A stretch of 64,000 bases of DNA from Actinomycetota bacterium (lineage in GTDB: Bacteria; Actinomycetota; Acidimicrobiia; Acidimicrobiales; Poriferisodalaceae), in contig JABABU010000044.1 of assembly GCA_014238065.1 (NCBI GenBank), forward strand, positions 1-64,000, written 5' to 3'. Both the position numbers and the translations under genes were made by a program. Positions 34,666-44,042 of the stretch are shown here, in pieces. How positions within the stretch are numbered: the stretch's first letter is position 1; the number at the start of each line of letters is the position of its first letter. The notes under the pieces were generated by a model. It ran no database searches and was not told the origin of the DNA. It saw nothing but the letters and a program-made list of their open reading frames with translations.

Positions 34666-35546
34666 GACGCCACCAGGTCGTCTGGCTGCGACCTCACCGC
34701 GGCGTTGTAACCGATGGTGGTTCTGTGCAGCAGTCGCTCGTGACCGGCGTAGCCGCCAGTTGCTTTGTGCAACACGCAGCGGTTGTCCCACATGACCAGC
34801 ATGTTCGTCTGCCACTTGTGCCGATACTGAAACTCTTCTCGGGTCTGCCACTGCCACAGGTCTCGAAGCAATGCAATACCAGCATCGTCGTTCTCGATGT
34901 CGTTCTCGATGCCGATGATGTAGCCGAGCGTCGAGTAAAGCGTTTCCCTGCCTGTCTCGGGATGGACACGGATCAGCGGATGGGTCTGGGTGTCGTAGGC
35001 GGTGTCGCTGTACGTGATCTTCATGGCCCGGTCCTGGCCATCGCTCTCGCCGTATGCACCGTCCGGTGCGTATGCGCCTCGGGCCGAGTGGACGGCGATC
35101 TTGCCGTCGATCCTAGCCCGCAGTTCAGCGGGCATCGCTTCGAGCGCAGCCTGCTGGTTGACGTAGAGCGTGTCACCCCCAACAGGTGGGATCACCTTGC
35201 CGTACAGACATGTGCCGTCTGGTGGGAACTCCTGGAAGGTCCAATCGGCATGCCAGTTGTCGGCGAACAGGCCGGTGGTCTCTGCGGCGGCTCTGTGGAT
35301 GGCGGCTATGTGCGGATGCCCATCGATCGCCTCAAAGTACGGATCGTTCCCGAACGGCCCGAAATTCAGCGTGAATTGTTCAAGGTCTCCGTCCGACATC
35401 GCCTGATCAGGGAACGCAAGCACCTTGTGGGCCATCCACGCGGCCCTGATCTCAGCCACAGTCGCCTCGTCGAGACCCCGGGTGAGGTCGACGCCGGTCA
35501 CTGTTGCGCCACACGCTTCGCCGCTAGGCATGATGTCGATGCTCAC
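34662..35546 (-). CDS. TauD/TfdA-family Fe(II)/2-oxoglutarate dioxygenase
   Basis: A 294-residue dioxygenase with H99 and D101 (NWHADWTF), H260 (WDNRCVLH) and R275 (RLLHRTT) as metal and 2-oxoglutarate ligands. The GTG at 35546 is chosen: an AGGAGAGG Shine-Dalgarno is just upstream and VSIDIMPSGEACGATVTGVDL is the typical N-terminus. It heads the coupled set with the UGSC selenoprotein and its partner. The 172 bp upstream (35547-35718) contains no gene. Confidence 0.93.
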   Translation of the reverse strand: MSIDIMPSGEACGATVTGVDLTRGLDEATVAEIRAAWMAHKVLAFPDQAMSDGDLEQFTLNFGPFGNDPYFEAIDGHPHIAAIHRAAAETTGLFADNWHADWTFQEFPPDGTCLYGKVIPPVGGDTLYVNQQAALEAMPAELRARIDGKIAVHSARGAYAPDGAYGESDGQDRAMKITYSDTAYDTQTHPLIRVHPETGRETLYSTLGYIIGIENDIENDDAGIALLRDLWQWQTREEFQYRHKWQTNMLVMWDNRCVLHKATGGYAGHERLLHRTTIGYNAAVRSQPDDLVAS

Positions 35547-35718
35547 AGCCTCTCCTTCGCCTCTCCTGCCGCAACTCCAGGTTCCCACGCCTGCCGTCCG
35601 CCAACCTGCTTCCTCCCCGAAATGTGCTGGCTCGACGACATTTCCGGCCGTCAAGTCAGCACAGAACCGTGACGACTCCTCAACCGCCCGCAACCGCTGG
35701 TGCGCGGCGTGGCCTGAG

Positions 35719-37137
35719 TCAGCCGGCGTGCTCGACCATGAGTTCGAGAAGACGTTCGAGGTGGTGGCGTTCGGTGGACTCGGTGCCAACAGAGACGCGG
35801 ACGATCCAACCCCCATCGAGCCTGGAGGGCGACATGAACGCCTGGCCAGACTCGTTGATGGCGCGGGCCCAGGCGAGGTTGTGGTCGCTGACAGCTTCGG
35901 AGTCACATCCAAGCTCCGGTGGAGCGTGGCGGACGCACACCGTCTGAAGTCGAACCGGGGCAACGACGTCCCAGTGCTCCATCGCCGTGATCTGGGATGC
36001 GAACCATGTGGCGTTGTCGAGATCGCGGCGTAAGCGGACCCGGACAGACTCAGGACCATCGATCGAGAGCTGGTACCAGAGTTTCAGGGCCCTGAATCTG
36101 CGACCGAGCGGGATGCCCCAATCGCGGTACTGGGTGGCCTCTCCCCCGGTGGTCGACCGGAGGTAACTCGGGTTCGTCGACATCACCCTGATGAGATGGT
36201 CGGGGTCGCGTAGGTACATGAGCGACGTGTCGAGAATGGTGCCCATCCACTTGTGCGGGTTCCAGCTGATCGAGTCGGCGTCCTCGATGCCGAGGAACTG
36301 ATCGCGACGCTCAGGCAGCATCATCGCCGCCCCGGCCATCGCTGCATCGACGTGCACCCAGGCACCATGCGCTCCAGCGATGCTGACGATGTCAGGAAGA
36401 GGGTCGAAGGCAGTGACGGCCGTCGACCCCAGTGACGCGACGACGATCGCAGGCACCCCACCGGCAGCGGTATCGGCCGCCATCACCGCCCCGAGTTGAG
36501 AAGCAATCATGTCGCGAGTCCACGGATCGACATCGATCACTCGGATGTCGTCAGCGGCATATCCGGCGAGCAATGCGGCCTTACGAACCGAAGAGTGACC
36601 CTCGCTGGTGGTGTAGACGTGCAGGCGCTTGCCGAAACCGAGCGTCCCTGCGCCGATCTGAGCGTGGTCTGTTGCCCGCTCGCGCGCTGCGAACATAGCT
36701 ACGAGGCAGGCTGTTGAGGCTGTGTCCTGGATAACGCCCGACCACTGGTCGCTGAGGCCACAAAGCTGGCGTAGCCAGTCGACGACGACCTCTTCGACCT
36801 CGGTGAGGCTCGGCGACGACTCCCACGAGATACCGAGCGCAGAGATTCCGGACGACGCTATGTCGCCCAGGATCGATGACAGCGACGCATTGGCAGGGAA
36901 CCACCCGAAGTGCATCGGGTGTTGGACCTCCGTGTTCCCAGGAGCGACCACCGCCTCGAGGTCGGCGAGCATCTCCGCAGCTGTGGAGTCACCGTTCGGA
37001 GGTGAGGTCGGGAACTGCGACACGATGTCGCCGGGCCTGACATCGGGCAACACCCGGCGGCTCTCGACATCGATTCTCCGATCGGCAATCCAGTCGACCA
37101 GTTCGTGGGCTGCAGCTCGAAACTCTTCTGGCGTCAC
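35719..37137 (-). CDS. PLP-dependent group II decarboxylase (aromatic amino-acid decarboxylase type)
   Basis: A 472-residue enzyme of the DOPA/aromatic amino acid decarboxylase family. PLP Lys is K296 in SWNPHKWMG, D264 (HVDAA) pairs with the cofactor, and H181 (EGHSS) stacks on it. Family members decarboxylate Phe, Tyr, Trp, Glu or related acids to amines. HPMHFGWFPANAS (73-85) is the substrate-side loop. Its start overlaps the crotonase stop by 4 nt, so it belongs to the same minus-strand operon. Substrate not predictable. Confidence 0.92.
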   Translation of the reverse strand: MTPEEFRAAAHELVDWIADRRIDVESRRVLPDVRPGDIVSQFPTSPPNGDSTAAEMLADLEAVVAPGNTEVQHPMHFGWFPANASLSSILGDIASSGISALGISWESSPSLTEVEEVVVDWLRQLCGLSDQWSGVIQDTASTACLVAMFAARERATDHAQIGAGTLGFGKRLHVYTTSEGHSSVRKAALLAGYAADDIRVIDVDPWTRDMIASQLGAVMAADTAAGGVPAIVVASLGSTAVTAFDPLPDIVSIAGAHGAWVHVDAAMAGAAMMLPERRDQFLGIEDADSISWNPHKWMGTILDTSLMYLRDPDHLIRVMSTNPSYLRSTTGGEATQYRDWGIPLGRRFRALKLWYQLSIDGPESVRVRLRRDLDNATWFASQITAMEHWDVVAPVRLQTVCVRHAPPELGCDSEAVSDHNLAWARAINESGQAFMSPSRLDGGWIVRVSVGTESTERHHLERLLELMVEHAG

Positions 37138-37991
37138 TCGACCACCCCTTTGTCTTCCGATGCCAATGCTGCTTCAACGCCGGGTAGCCGCCTGCTCGCC
37201 GACTCAAGGTCATCGCCACGAACGGAGCCGCCCATCTGGAGCACCATGTAATTGCCGTGCGCGGCCTCGATCGAGTCTCGGTACCCCATGCGGTCCTGCA
37301 TCTGGTTCACGGAGCGTTTGATCATTGCCGCGGTCAGCGGGTCTTGACGACAGATGTCATTGGCGAGGCGGAGCGCGAAGTCGTCAAGCTCGGCGCGTGG
37401 AACCACATGGTTCACGAAACCGGCCTCGAGCGCGGCGTCGGCATCGACGAACTGTGCACGCCAGAGGATCTCCTTGGTCTTGCGAGGCCCGAGTTCCCAC
37501 GGCACGGAGAAGTACTGCACATGACCCGGCAGAAACCTCGTGTCGTCCGCGGCAACAATGAGATCCATCGCAGACGCAATGATCCAGCCCCCGTAGATCA
37601 CGAAACCGTGCACTGCGGCAATGGTCGGCTTCGGCACGTCCCGCCAACGGAACGTGTTGGCGATGTTCTGTTCCCACGACTTGTGCCGTTCTCCATAGAC
37701 GCCGTCGGCGTAGGGACGAGCGGTCTGGTCCGCGAGTTCCTCCTTGGTGCCGAGATCGTGGCCCGACGACCAGTGCTCACCAGCGCCGGCCAGCACGATC
37801 ACCCGTACGTCGTTGTCGCTGTTGGCGGCGTCGAACGCCTCGTCGAGACCCTCTCGCAGCATGCGACTCTGGGCATTGCGATACTGCGGGCGGTTCATCG
37901 TGATCCAGGCGACCCGACCCTTGAACCCGGTGCGTTCCGATGTGACCTGGCCGTTCGCGAACTCGGCGAGGTCTCCTGTGGCTTGGCTCAT
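37134..37991 (-). CDS. Enoyl-CoA hydratase/isomerase-family protein
   Basis: A 285-residue crotonase. The first oxyanion-hole loop is HWSSGHDLG and the second is HGFVIYGGWIIASAM, where the usual Gly-Gly-Gly is reduced to Tyr-Gly-Gly. The acid/base zone FLPGHVQYFSVPWELGPRKTKE keeps one Glu-like position. It closely resembles the crotonase at 7880 in layout (length, SSGHDL, WRW and KPTIA strings), so the two are paralogs. It is coupled by 4-nt overlaps to the ruined sulfatase upstream and to the decarboxylase downstream. Confidence 0.92.
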   Translation of the reverse strand: MSQATGDLAEFANGQVTSERTGFKGRVAWITMNRPQYRNAQSRMLREGLDEAFDAANSDNDVRVIVLAGAGEHWSSGHDLGTKEELADQTARPYADGVYGERHKSWEQNIANTFRWRDVPKPTIAAVHGFVIYGGWIIASAMDLIVAADDTRFLPGHVQYFSVPWELGPRKTKEILWRAQFVDADAALEAGFVNHVVPRAELDDFALRLANDICRQDPLTAAMIKRSVNQMQDRMGYRDSIEAAHGNYMVLQMGGSVRGDDLESASRRLPGVEAALASEDKGVVE

Positions 37992-38734
37992 CGCCGAAGT
38001 CTCTCGACGGCGAACATGAAGTGGTGCGGGCGTCTGGCAAGCGTCGCGAGGAACGGTCTGACGTGAGCGTCTGTCAACTGCCCGACGACGTTTTCGGCAT
38101 CATTGTCAGCAACGAGATTCACGTCTTCGGTCGGATCCTCGAATCTGTCGAACAGTTGCACAGGCACCAGTGTGTCCTCGTCGACCACCAGTTTGCGTTC
38201 GTCGGCATCAAAACACGCGAGACCCCAGTTCTCCGTGACGGACACGTCCCTCGCCACGACGTCGGTACAGGTCATATGGCCCATCAGCGAGCGAGCTTCG
38301 GAACCCGCCGGTGGCGGTACGTCAGCGACTTCGCGGATCGTGGCCGCGAGATCGATCGACTCGACGAGAGCTGCGACGACCGTGCCATCTGATCCTCCCG
38401 GTGGTCGGATGGTCAGCGTGTTGTCGAGGTAGCCCACGGCCTGGTCGAAGGCTCGTAGCTCTCGTGCAGGCCGAAGCTGCGAAGAAGCACCGAACATGGG
38501 TTGTCCCGTATCAAGGAAGCAAGCTTTCCGAGAGTCTCCAAGGTCTCGCTGAAACCGAGCGACCGGAGGTACGGCACGAAGTCCCACGACACTATTCCTG
38601 GGTTTCGAGAGCGCATCCAGAAGTGGATCTTGCCGCTCTCGGCCGTGTGGTAGCCCGCATCGCGGCGTCCCAGCACCCCATGATCTTGGCCCTGTGTCGA
38701 TCGGACATGATCAACACGATGTTCGATGCTGGCA
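37988..38734 (-). pseudogene. Degenerate sulfatase gene
   Basis: A sulfatase gene reduced to 747 nt. It begins properly (MPASNIVLIMSDRHRAKIMG with a GGAG Shine-Dalgarno), then jumps by deletion and frameshift to GYHTAESGKIHFW, then to another frame that runs to the end (RAFDQAVGYLDN, VESIDLAATIREVADVP). Sulfatases are normally about 450-550 residues; the catalytic CxPxR segment that would lie between the first two pieces is missing. The final 4 nt still overlap the crotonase start, so decay is recent and the operon order is preserved. An intact sulfatase lies at 46272. Confidence 0.8.
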
Positions 38735-38817
38735 TCGTTCGTTCTCCAGTCCAGTCCTAGTGTGCTTCGTGCATCACGCAGACGACAACAAACCCTGCCC
38801 GACAGAGGAGCCCACGA

Positions 38818-39816
38818 GTGCCAAACAAGACGCGCTGGGCCATCGTCGGATCGGGATTCATCTCGAACACGATGGTGACGGCGATCCGGTCGACCGGGCG
38901 GTCCGAGATCGTTGCCATCACCGGCAGGGACTCAGGTCGCGTCGAAGCGTTTCGATCCGCTCACGACATCGCCCTCGGTACCACTGATGTGACGCAGACG
39001 GTCACCTCGAGGGAGATCGACGCCATCTATGTCGCAACGCCCAACCACGCCCACCATCCAGTCGTGATCGTCGCCGCAGGGGCCGGCAAGGCAGTGGTCT
39101 CGGAGAAATCGCTCACACGCGATGACACAACGGCCAGGGAGCTGGCTGACGCGGTCCGTGCCGGTGGCGCGTTCTTCGTCGAAGGGCTGATGTACCTGTC
39201 CCACCCCCTGTACCGGACCGTTTTCGATCTACTCGGATCGGGCGAGCTCGGCGAACTGCGGTCTGTGTCGGGCTATTACAACGCCGACATTCAGGCTGTC
39301 GCCAACCCTGCCGGGGGCGGCACCATCTACAACCTCGGCTGTTACCCCGCTTCGTTGCTCCACCTGGTCGTGCAGACAATGTGCGGCGATGACGTCTTCG
39401 CCGACCGGGAGGTGACGGCTGTCGGCAATCGTCGCAACGTCGAAGGCTTCGACAACGTCGTCGACACCGCCATCGCTGTCCGCTTCGGCAACGGCGTACT
39501 CGCAAACCTGCAGAGCTCTGACACACACGGCATGAACCACGGTTTCGATCTGGTGACGAATCTCGGAACACTCAGATGGGCCGCGAATCCGTGGCTCCCG
39601 ATCGCAGGCCAAAACCGCCTCGAATGGAGCGACCACGACGGCAACTCTCGGGAGATCGTCGTAGCCGATGAACACGACGCCTTCCATCACCAGGTCCGAT
39701 TGGTCGAGGACGGACTCGCCGGCAACGCTACCGAAGCAGCCAGACCCTCACCGCGTCTCGCTGACTCGCTGGAGATCATGCATCTTCTCTGCGACTGGGA
39801 AGCCGCCATTGTCTGA
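38818..39816 (+). CDS. Gfo/Idh/MocA-family NAD(P)-dependent oxidoreductase
   Basis: A 332-residue sugar-type dehydrogenase. The Rossmann loop is WAIVGSGFIS (7-16), the lysine in the conserved EKSLTRD segment replaces the usual EKP, and the C-terminal domain includes YNADIQAVANPAGGGTIYNLGCYP. It oxidises a hydroxyl of a sugar, inositol or diol with NAD(P). GTG start has a GAGGAG Shine-Dalgarno. Single gene, divergent from the sulfatase remnant; the 56-bp gap to the next gene is too short for a promoter, so a joint transcript is possible. Confidence 0.93.
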   Translation: MPNKTRWAIVGSGFISNTMVTAIRSTGRSEIVAITGRDSGRVEAFRSAHDIALGTTDVTQTVTSREIDAIYVATPNHAHHPVVIVAAGAGKAVVSEKSLTRDDTTARELADAVRAGGAFFVEGLMYLSHPLYRTVFDLLGSGELGELRSVSGYYNADIQAVANPAGGGTIYNLGCYPASLLHLVVQTMCGDDVFADREVTAVGNRRNVEGFDNVVDTAIAVRFGNGVLANLQSSDTHGMNHGFDLVTNLGTLRWAANPWLPIAGQNRLEWSDHDGNSREIVVADEHDAFHHQVRLVEDGLAGNATEAARPSPRLADSLEIMHLLCDWEAAIV

Positions 39817-39872
39817 CGTCTCCAGCTGATCATGTGCTCTGATGTACCCACGTCGTTGCACAGGGGGAACAC

Positions 39873-42800
39873 GTGAGCGCAGTCGCATCAGACGCAGAGG
39901 AGCCGACCACGGCGGTGGCACACGCCATTGCCGGTTTGGCGATGCGAAACATCGGCCCGGCACTGATGGGCGGCCGTATCGCTGACATCGCCATTCATCC
40001 AGACAACCGAACGACTTGGTACGTGGCTGTCGGGTCGGGTGGAGTATGGAAAACCACAAACGCCGGAGTTACCTGGAAGCCCATCTTCGACCAGCAAGCT
40101 TCGTACTCGATCGGGTGCATCGCCATCGACCCGCGACGGCCGGACGTCATCTGGGTCGGTACCGGCGAAAGCGTCAGTGGCCGACACGTCGCTTGGGGCG
40201 ACGGGGTGTACCGGAGCCTCAACGGAGGCGCGTCCTGGGAGCGCATGGGCCTCGAACAGTCGGAGCACATCGGCCAGATCCTCATCGATCCTCGGAACAG
40301 CGACGTCATCCATGTGGCTGCCGAGGGACCGCTGTGGTCCCCTGGCGGGGAACGCGGCGTGTTCACCACCAGCGATGGTGGCGCAACATGGCACGAGTCG
40401 CTGGTGATCGATGACGACACCGGTGTGACGAAGATGGCCTTCGCTCCTGACGACCCTGATGTGATCTACGCAGCCGCGTACCAACGCCGTCGCAGGGTGT
40501 GGTCGTTGGTCGGTGGAGGACCAGAGTCCGGCATCCACAAGTCGACCGACGGCGGTGCGACGTGGCGCAAGATCACCGAGGGCCTCCCCGACAACGACAT
40601 GGGCAAGATCGGCATCGCCGTAACGCCAGCAAATCCGAACATCGTCTATGCAACCATCGAGGCCGACGAAGAGGAGCGCGGCTTCTACCGCTCGCTCGAC
40701 AGAGGCGAGAGTTGGGAGAAGCGTTCGAGCTATATCTCAGGCGGAACCGGCCCGCACTATTACCAGGAGATCTTCGCTTCACCTGTCGACGAGGAACTCG
40801 TCTTTCAGGTCGACGTGTTCATCCAGGTCACCCGCGACGCCGGGACATCATTCCAGAACCTCGAATCCGGCAGCAACAAACACAGTGACAATCACTCGAT
40901 CTGGATCGACCCGGACAATGGCAAACACCTTCTCGTGGGAACCGACGCCGGGCTCTATGAGACCTTCGACCAGGGCACGTCGTTCAGACACTTCTCGAAC
41001 CTGCCCGTTTCACAGTTCTATCGACTGGCGCTCGACAACTCCGAGCCGTTCTACGACATCCTCGGCGGCGCCCAAGACCTCGGAACCTTGCTCGGCCCTT
41101 CTCGAACAGCACACGTCGACGGCGTCAGAAACCAGGACTGGTCGGTGCCACTCGGAGCCGACGGCTACCACGTCGCTTTCGACTCTGACGATCCACAGAC
41201 CGCATACATCGAGTGGCAGGTGGGTAACGTGATGCGACTCGACCGACGCACGATGGAATTGCAGGACGTCCAGCCCCAGCCAGCGCAGGGCGACCCACCG
41301 GAGCGGTGGAATTGGGACTGCCCGATCGTGGTCAGCGAGCATGAATCGCGGCGGGTGTACCTGGCCTCGCAACGGGTCTGGCGGAGCGACGACAGAGGCG
41401 ATTCGTGGACGTCCATCAGTGACGACCTCACCAGGAACCTGAACCGGTACGAGCTCGCCGCCTTCGACCAGGTGTCGAGCGTCGACGCTCTCTACGACAA
41501 CATGGCCATGTCGCAATACAGCACCATCTCGCACCTTTCGGAGTCAGCCATCGATGAAGGCGTCATCTACGCCGGCACCGACGACGGAATCATCCAGGTC
41601 ACCGACGATGGCGGATCGACATGGCGACGTGTCAGCGACATTCCTGATCTCCCCCACGACGCGTTCATCAACAACGTCGAGGCGTCGCGACACGACGCCA
41701 AGGCTGTGTTCGTCGCCGCAGACGCACACAAGAACGGCATCTACACGCCGTTCGTGTTCGCGAGCACCGATCGCGGCGAGAGCTGGCAGTCGATCCGCGG
41801 CGACCTCCCTGACGGCACCATCGTGTGGGCCATCGAGCAGGATCACATTGATCCTGACCTGCTGTTTCTCGGGACCGAGTTCGGCATCTACGTATCGATC
41901 AACCACGGGCAGAACTGGCACAAACTGACCAAGGACGTGCCCACCATCTCGTTTCGCGACATCAAACTGCATCGTCGCGATGACGATCTGGTCGGTGCCA
42001 GCTTCGGTCGCGGCTTTTTTGTTCTCGACGACTACAGCCCACTACGCAGCCTCGATGAAGACCAACTGGCTTCGGGACCGGTGATGTTCGGTGTCCGAGA
42101 TGCCTGGTGGTACGTCCCGAACGAGCCGATGCAAGCCGCCGGTCAGCCGACGCTCGGCTCATCGGCCTATCGGGCGCCGAACCCTCCGTTCGGGGCGACG
42201 GTCAGTTATTACCTCGCCGATGACTTCGAGTCGACAAAGAAGCGACGCCAGAAAGCCGAGAAGGAACTCAGCACCGATGACGCCGACATCCCATTTCCAG
42301 GTCTCGATGCGCTGTGGAGCGAGCATGTCGAGCCCGACCCCACCCTCCACATCCTCATCCGAGACGCGTCCGGCCAGCCGATTCGTGTCCTGACGGCCGA
42401 GACAAAGACAGGGCTCCATCGAACAACGTGGGATCTTCGGCTGTCGGCGCCCGACCCGATAAAGCTCACGAAACCGGACTTCGAACCACCCTGGGCTTCC
42501 GACCCACGGGGCCCCTTGGCTGCCCCTGGTGTGTATTCGGCCGAGCTCGTCCATGTGACGTCGACCGGGTCCGAGGTCGTGAGCGGCCCAGAGTGGTTCA
42601 CCGTCAAGCCGACACCAGCAACCAGCGGCGGCACTGACGGAACGGGCTTCCAAGCCCAGACAGCTGTCTTGGCGGCTCGTACGCGTGGCTCGGCCATGCA
42701 GATCGAGGCGACCCGCGACCGTATTGCTCACCTCAGAGCTTCTCTGATTCAGACGCCTGCCGCCGATGTGTCCACCCGGCTGCAGAACCTTCACGAGCAG

Positions 42801-43070
42801 CTAGAGGAACTGAGTCGCGAACTCGTGAACGACCCGATACGCGAACGCCTGTCGGAGCCGGAGTCACCATCGATCATGTCGGCGGTCGACCGGGTCGTGA
42901 ATCTGCACTGGGGCACCACGCAGACTCCGACACAGACCCAACGGGCGAGCATCGCCAGCGCGGCGACACGCTACGAACTGTTCCTGCCACGACTGACTGC
43001 GCTAGTTGGTGACGTCGCTCAAGTCACCGCAGATGTCGATGGAGCCGGAGGGCCGTGGGTCCCTCGGTAA
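39873..43070 (+). CDS. Large BNR/sortilin-like beta-propeller protein, 1065 residues
   Basis: A very large protein made of repeated BNR/Asp-box blades (SxDxGxTW: TTNAGVTW, SLNGGASW, TSDGGATW, STDGGATW, SLDRGESW, RSDDRGDSW, VTDDGGSTW), related to VPS10/sortilin and plant photosystem-assembly-type propellers. Two seven- to ten-bladed propellers are likely in residues 30-720, then a region 740-940 with a beta-sandwich-like stretch (VLTAETKTGLHRTTWDLRL), and a helical C-terminus 940-1060. No signal peptide or membrane segment is visible although relatives are often exported. A GGGGGAAC Shine-Dalgarno precedes the GTG. Relatives are called glycosyl hydrolases, but no catalytic residue can be defended. 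Confidence 0.9.
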   Translation: MSAVASDAEEPTTAVAHAIAGLAMRNIGPALMGGRIADIAIHPDNRTTWYVAVGSGGVWKTTNAGVTWKPIFDQQASYSIGCIAIDPRRPDVIWVGTGESVSGRHVAWGDGVYRSLNGGASWERMGLEQSEHIGQILIDPRNSDVIHVAAEGPLWSPGGERGVFTTSDGGATWHESLVIDDDTGVTKMAFAPDDPDVIYAAAYQRRRRVWSLVGGGPESGIHKSTDGGATWRKITEGLPDNDMGKIGIAVTPANPNIVYATIEADEEERGFYRSLDRGESWEKRSSYISGGTGPHYYQEIFASPVDEELVFQVDVFIQVTRDAGTSFQNLESGSNKHSDNHSIWIDPDNGKHLLVGTDAGLYETFDQGTSFRHFSNLPVSQFYRLALDNSEPFYDILGGAQDLGTLLGPSRTAHVDGVRNQDWSVPLGADGYHVAFDSDDPQTAYIEWQVGNVMRLDRRTMELQDVQPQPAQGDPPERWNWDCPIVVSEHESRRVYLASQRVWRSDDRGDSWTSISDDLTRNLNRYELAAFDQVSSVDALYDNMAMSQYSTISHLSESAIDEGVIYAGTDDGIIQVTDDGGSTWRRVSDIPDLPHDAFINNVEASRHDAKAVFVAADAHKNGIYTPFVFASTDRGESWQSIRGDLPDGTIVWAIEQDHIDPDLLFLGTEFGIYVSINHGQNWHKLTKDVPTISFRDIKLHRRDDDLVGASFGRGFFVLDDYSPLRSLDEDQLASGPVMFGVRDAWWYVPNEPMQAAGQPTLGSSAYRAPNPPFGATVSYYLADDFESTKKRRQKAEKELSTDDADIPFPGLDALWSEHVEPDPTLHILIRDASGQPIRVLTAETKTGLHRTTWDLRLSAPDPIKLTKPDFEPPWASDPRGPLAAPGVYSAELVHVTSTGSEVVSGPEWFTVKPTPATSGGTDGTGFQAQTAVLAARTRGSAMQIEATRDRIAHLRASLIQTPAADVSTRLQNLHEQLEELSRELVNDPIRERLSEPESPSIMSAVDRVVNLHWGTTQTPTQTQRASIASAATRYELFLPRLTALVGDVAQVTADVDGAGGPWVPR

Positions 43071-43116
43071 TGCGGTGAACCCTGGGATTCGCCGACGATG
43101 ATCGTGCCAGACACCA

Positions 43117-44019
43117 TCATCCTTGTGCTCGCCTCGCTACGATCTCGTTCAGCTGGTCGTGCGTGATCTCACCATCGAAGAGTGCAGTGAGCGCCCTGCC
43201 GAACGAGTTTCGTGGCCACCGCTCATCATCGATCAGGTGGAGGTCGCTGGAGAACGTGCCGTCGGGGTTGAACGTGTACGAGCGATACCCGGGCGGCAGC
43301 CACGTCTTGGCGTCGCGGTCGAAGTTGTTCTTCAGGGCGGGACCGACATAGACGTCTCGACCGTGCCATTCGTAGTGGTGGGGAATGTGCGTGTGACCCG
43401 CACCGAACCCTCTGATGTTCGCCACCTCGGCGAGGATCTCTTCCCATTCCGCCGAGTACGCGGCGTCGTACGCCATCGGAATGGGCACCGAAGGCGGGTG
43501 ATGAACCCAAACGAACACGTGGTCCGCAGGCGTTGCCCCGCACACGTCGACAATCCAAGCCGCCTCTCGCGGTCCAAGCGTCCCATTGCGATGCAGACGA
43601 TCATCGACATCGTCGGGGTCGACGTAGCGCCCATCATCGTCGGCGACCATCACACCGGCGTTCGAGTCCGCGAACACGAAGCACCACGACCCGATTTCCA
43701 CAACACGTGAGGTCGAGACCCCAGGCCGACCGATGCCGCTGCTGAATGGAGCGTCCTGATCGTGGTTGCCAGGGCACACGTTCACGGGCCAGGGGAAGCG
43801 GCCGAGAGCATCGGCTGCAACCTGATATTGATCCTGACGCCCGTGGTCGGCGACGTCGCCGGTCACCACGACCAGGTCGACTGCCGGCCCGGATGCCGCG
43901 TGTTCGAACACGGCGTCGAAAGCCTCAGCCGTGTTGTACGCGGCTCCGCCTTGCGGGCTCTCGCCCTCCACCAGGAAATGGGTGTCGGAAAGCTGGAGAA
44001 TGCGTACTGGCTCAGCCAT
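43117..44019 (-). CDS. Calcineurin-like metallophosphoesterase (CpdA/cyclic-nucleotide type)
   Basis: A 300-residue phosphoesterase with the dimetal motifs in order: LQLSDTHF (D11-x-H13), GDVADHG, GNHD, VHHPP and GAGHTH. This order matches cyclic-nucleotide and glycerophosphodiester phosphodiesterases of the CpdA/Rv0805 group. It is cytoplasmic, hydrolysing phosphodiester bonds with two metal ions. A TAGGGT element 6 nt before the ATG suggests a leaderless transcript. Between it and the convergent propeller gene 46 bp remain. Confidence 0.93.
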   Translation of the reverse strand: MAEPVRILQLSDTHFLVEGESPQGGAAYNTAEAFDAVFEHAASGPAVDLVVVTGDVADHGRQDQYQVAADALGRFPWPVNVCPGNHDQDAPFSSGIGRPGVSTSRVVEIGSWCFVFADSNAGVMVADDDGRYVDPDDVDDRLHRNGTLGPREAAWIVDVCGATPADHVFVWVHHPPSVPIPMAYDAAYSAEWEEILAEVANIRGFGAGHTHIPHHYEWHGRDVYVGPALKNNFDRDAKTWLPPGYRSYTFNPDGTFSSDLHLIDDERWPRNSFGRALTALFDGEITHDQLNEIVARRAQG

Positions 44020-44025
44020 CAGCCG

Positions 44026-44031
44026 ACCCTA
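44026..44031 (-). promoter_or_regulatory. -10 hexamer for leaderless metallophosphoesterase transcript
   Basis: Minus-strand TAGGGT ends 6 nt before the ATG at 44019, with no Shine-Dalgarno. Confidence 0.5.
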
Positions 44032-44042
44032 CCCAATGTCAC

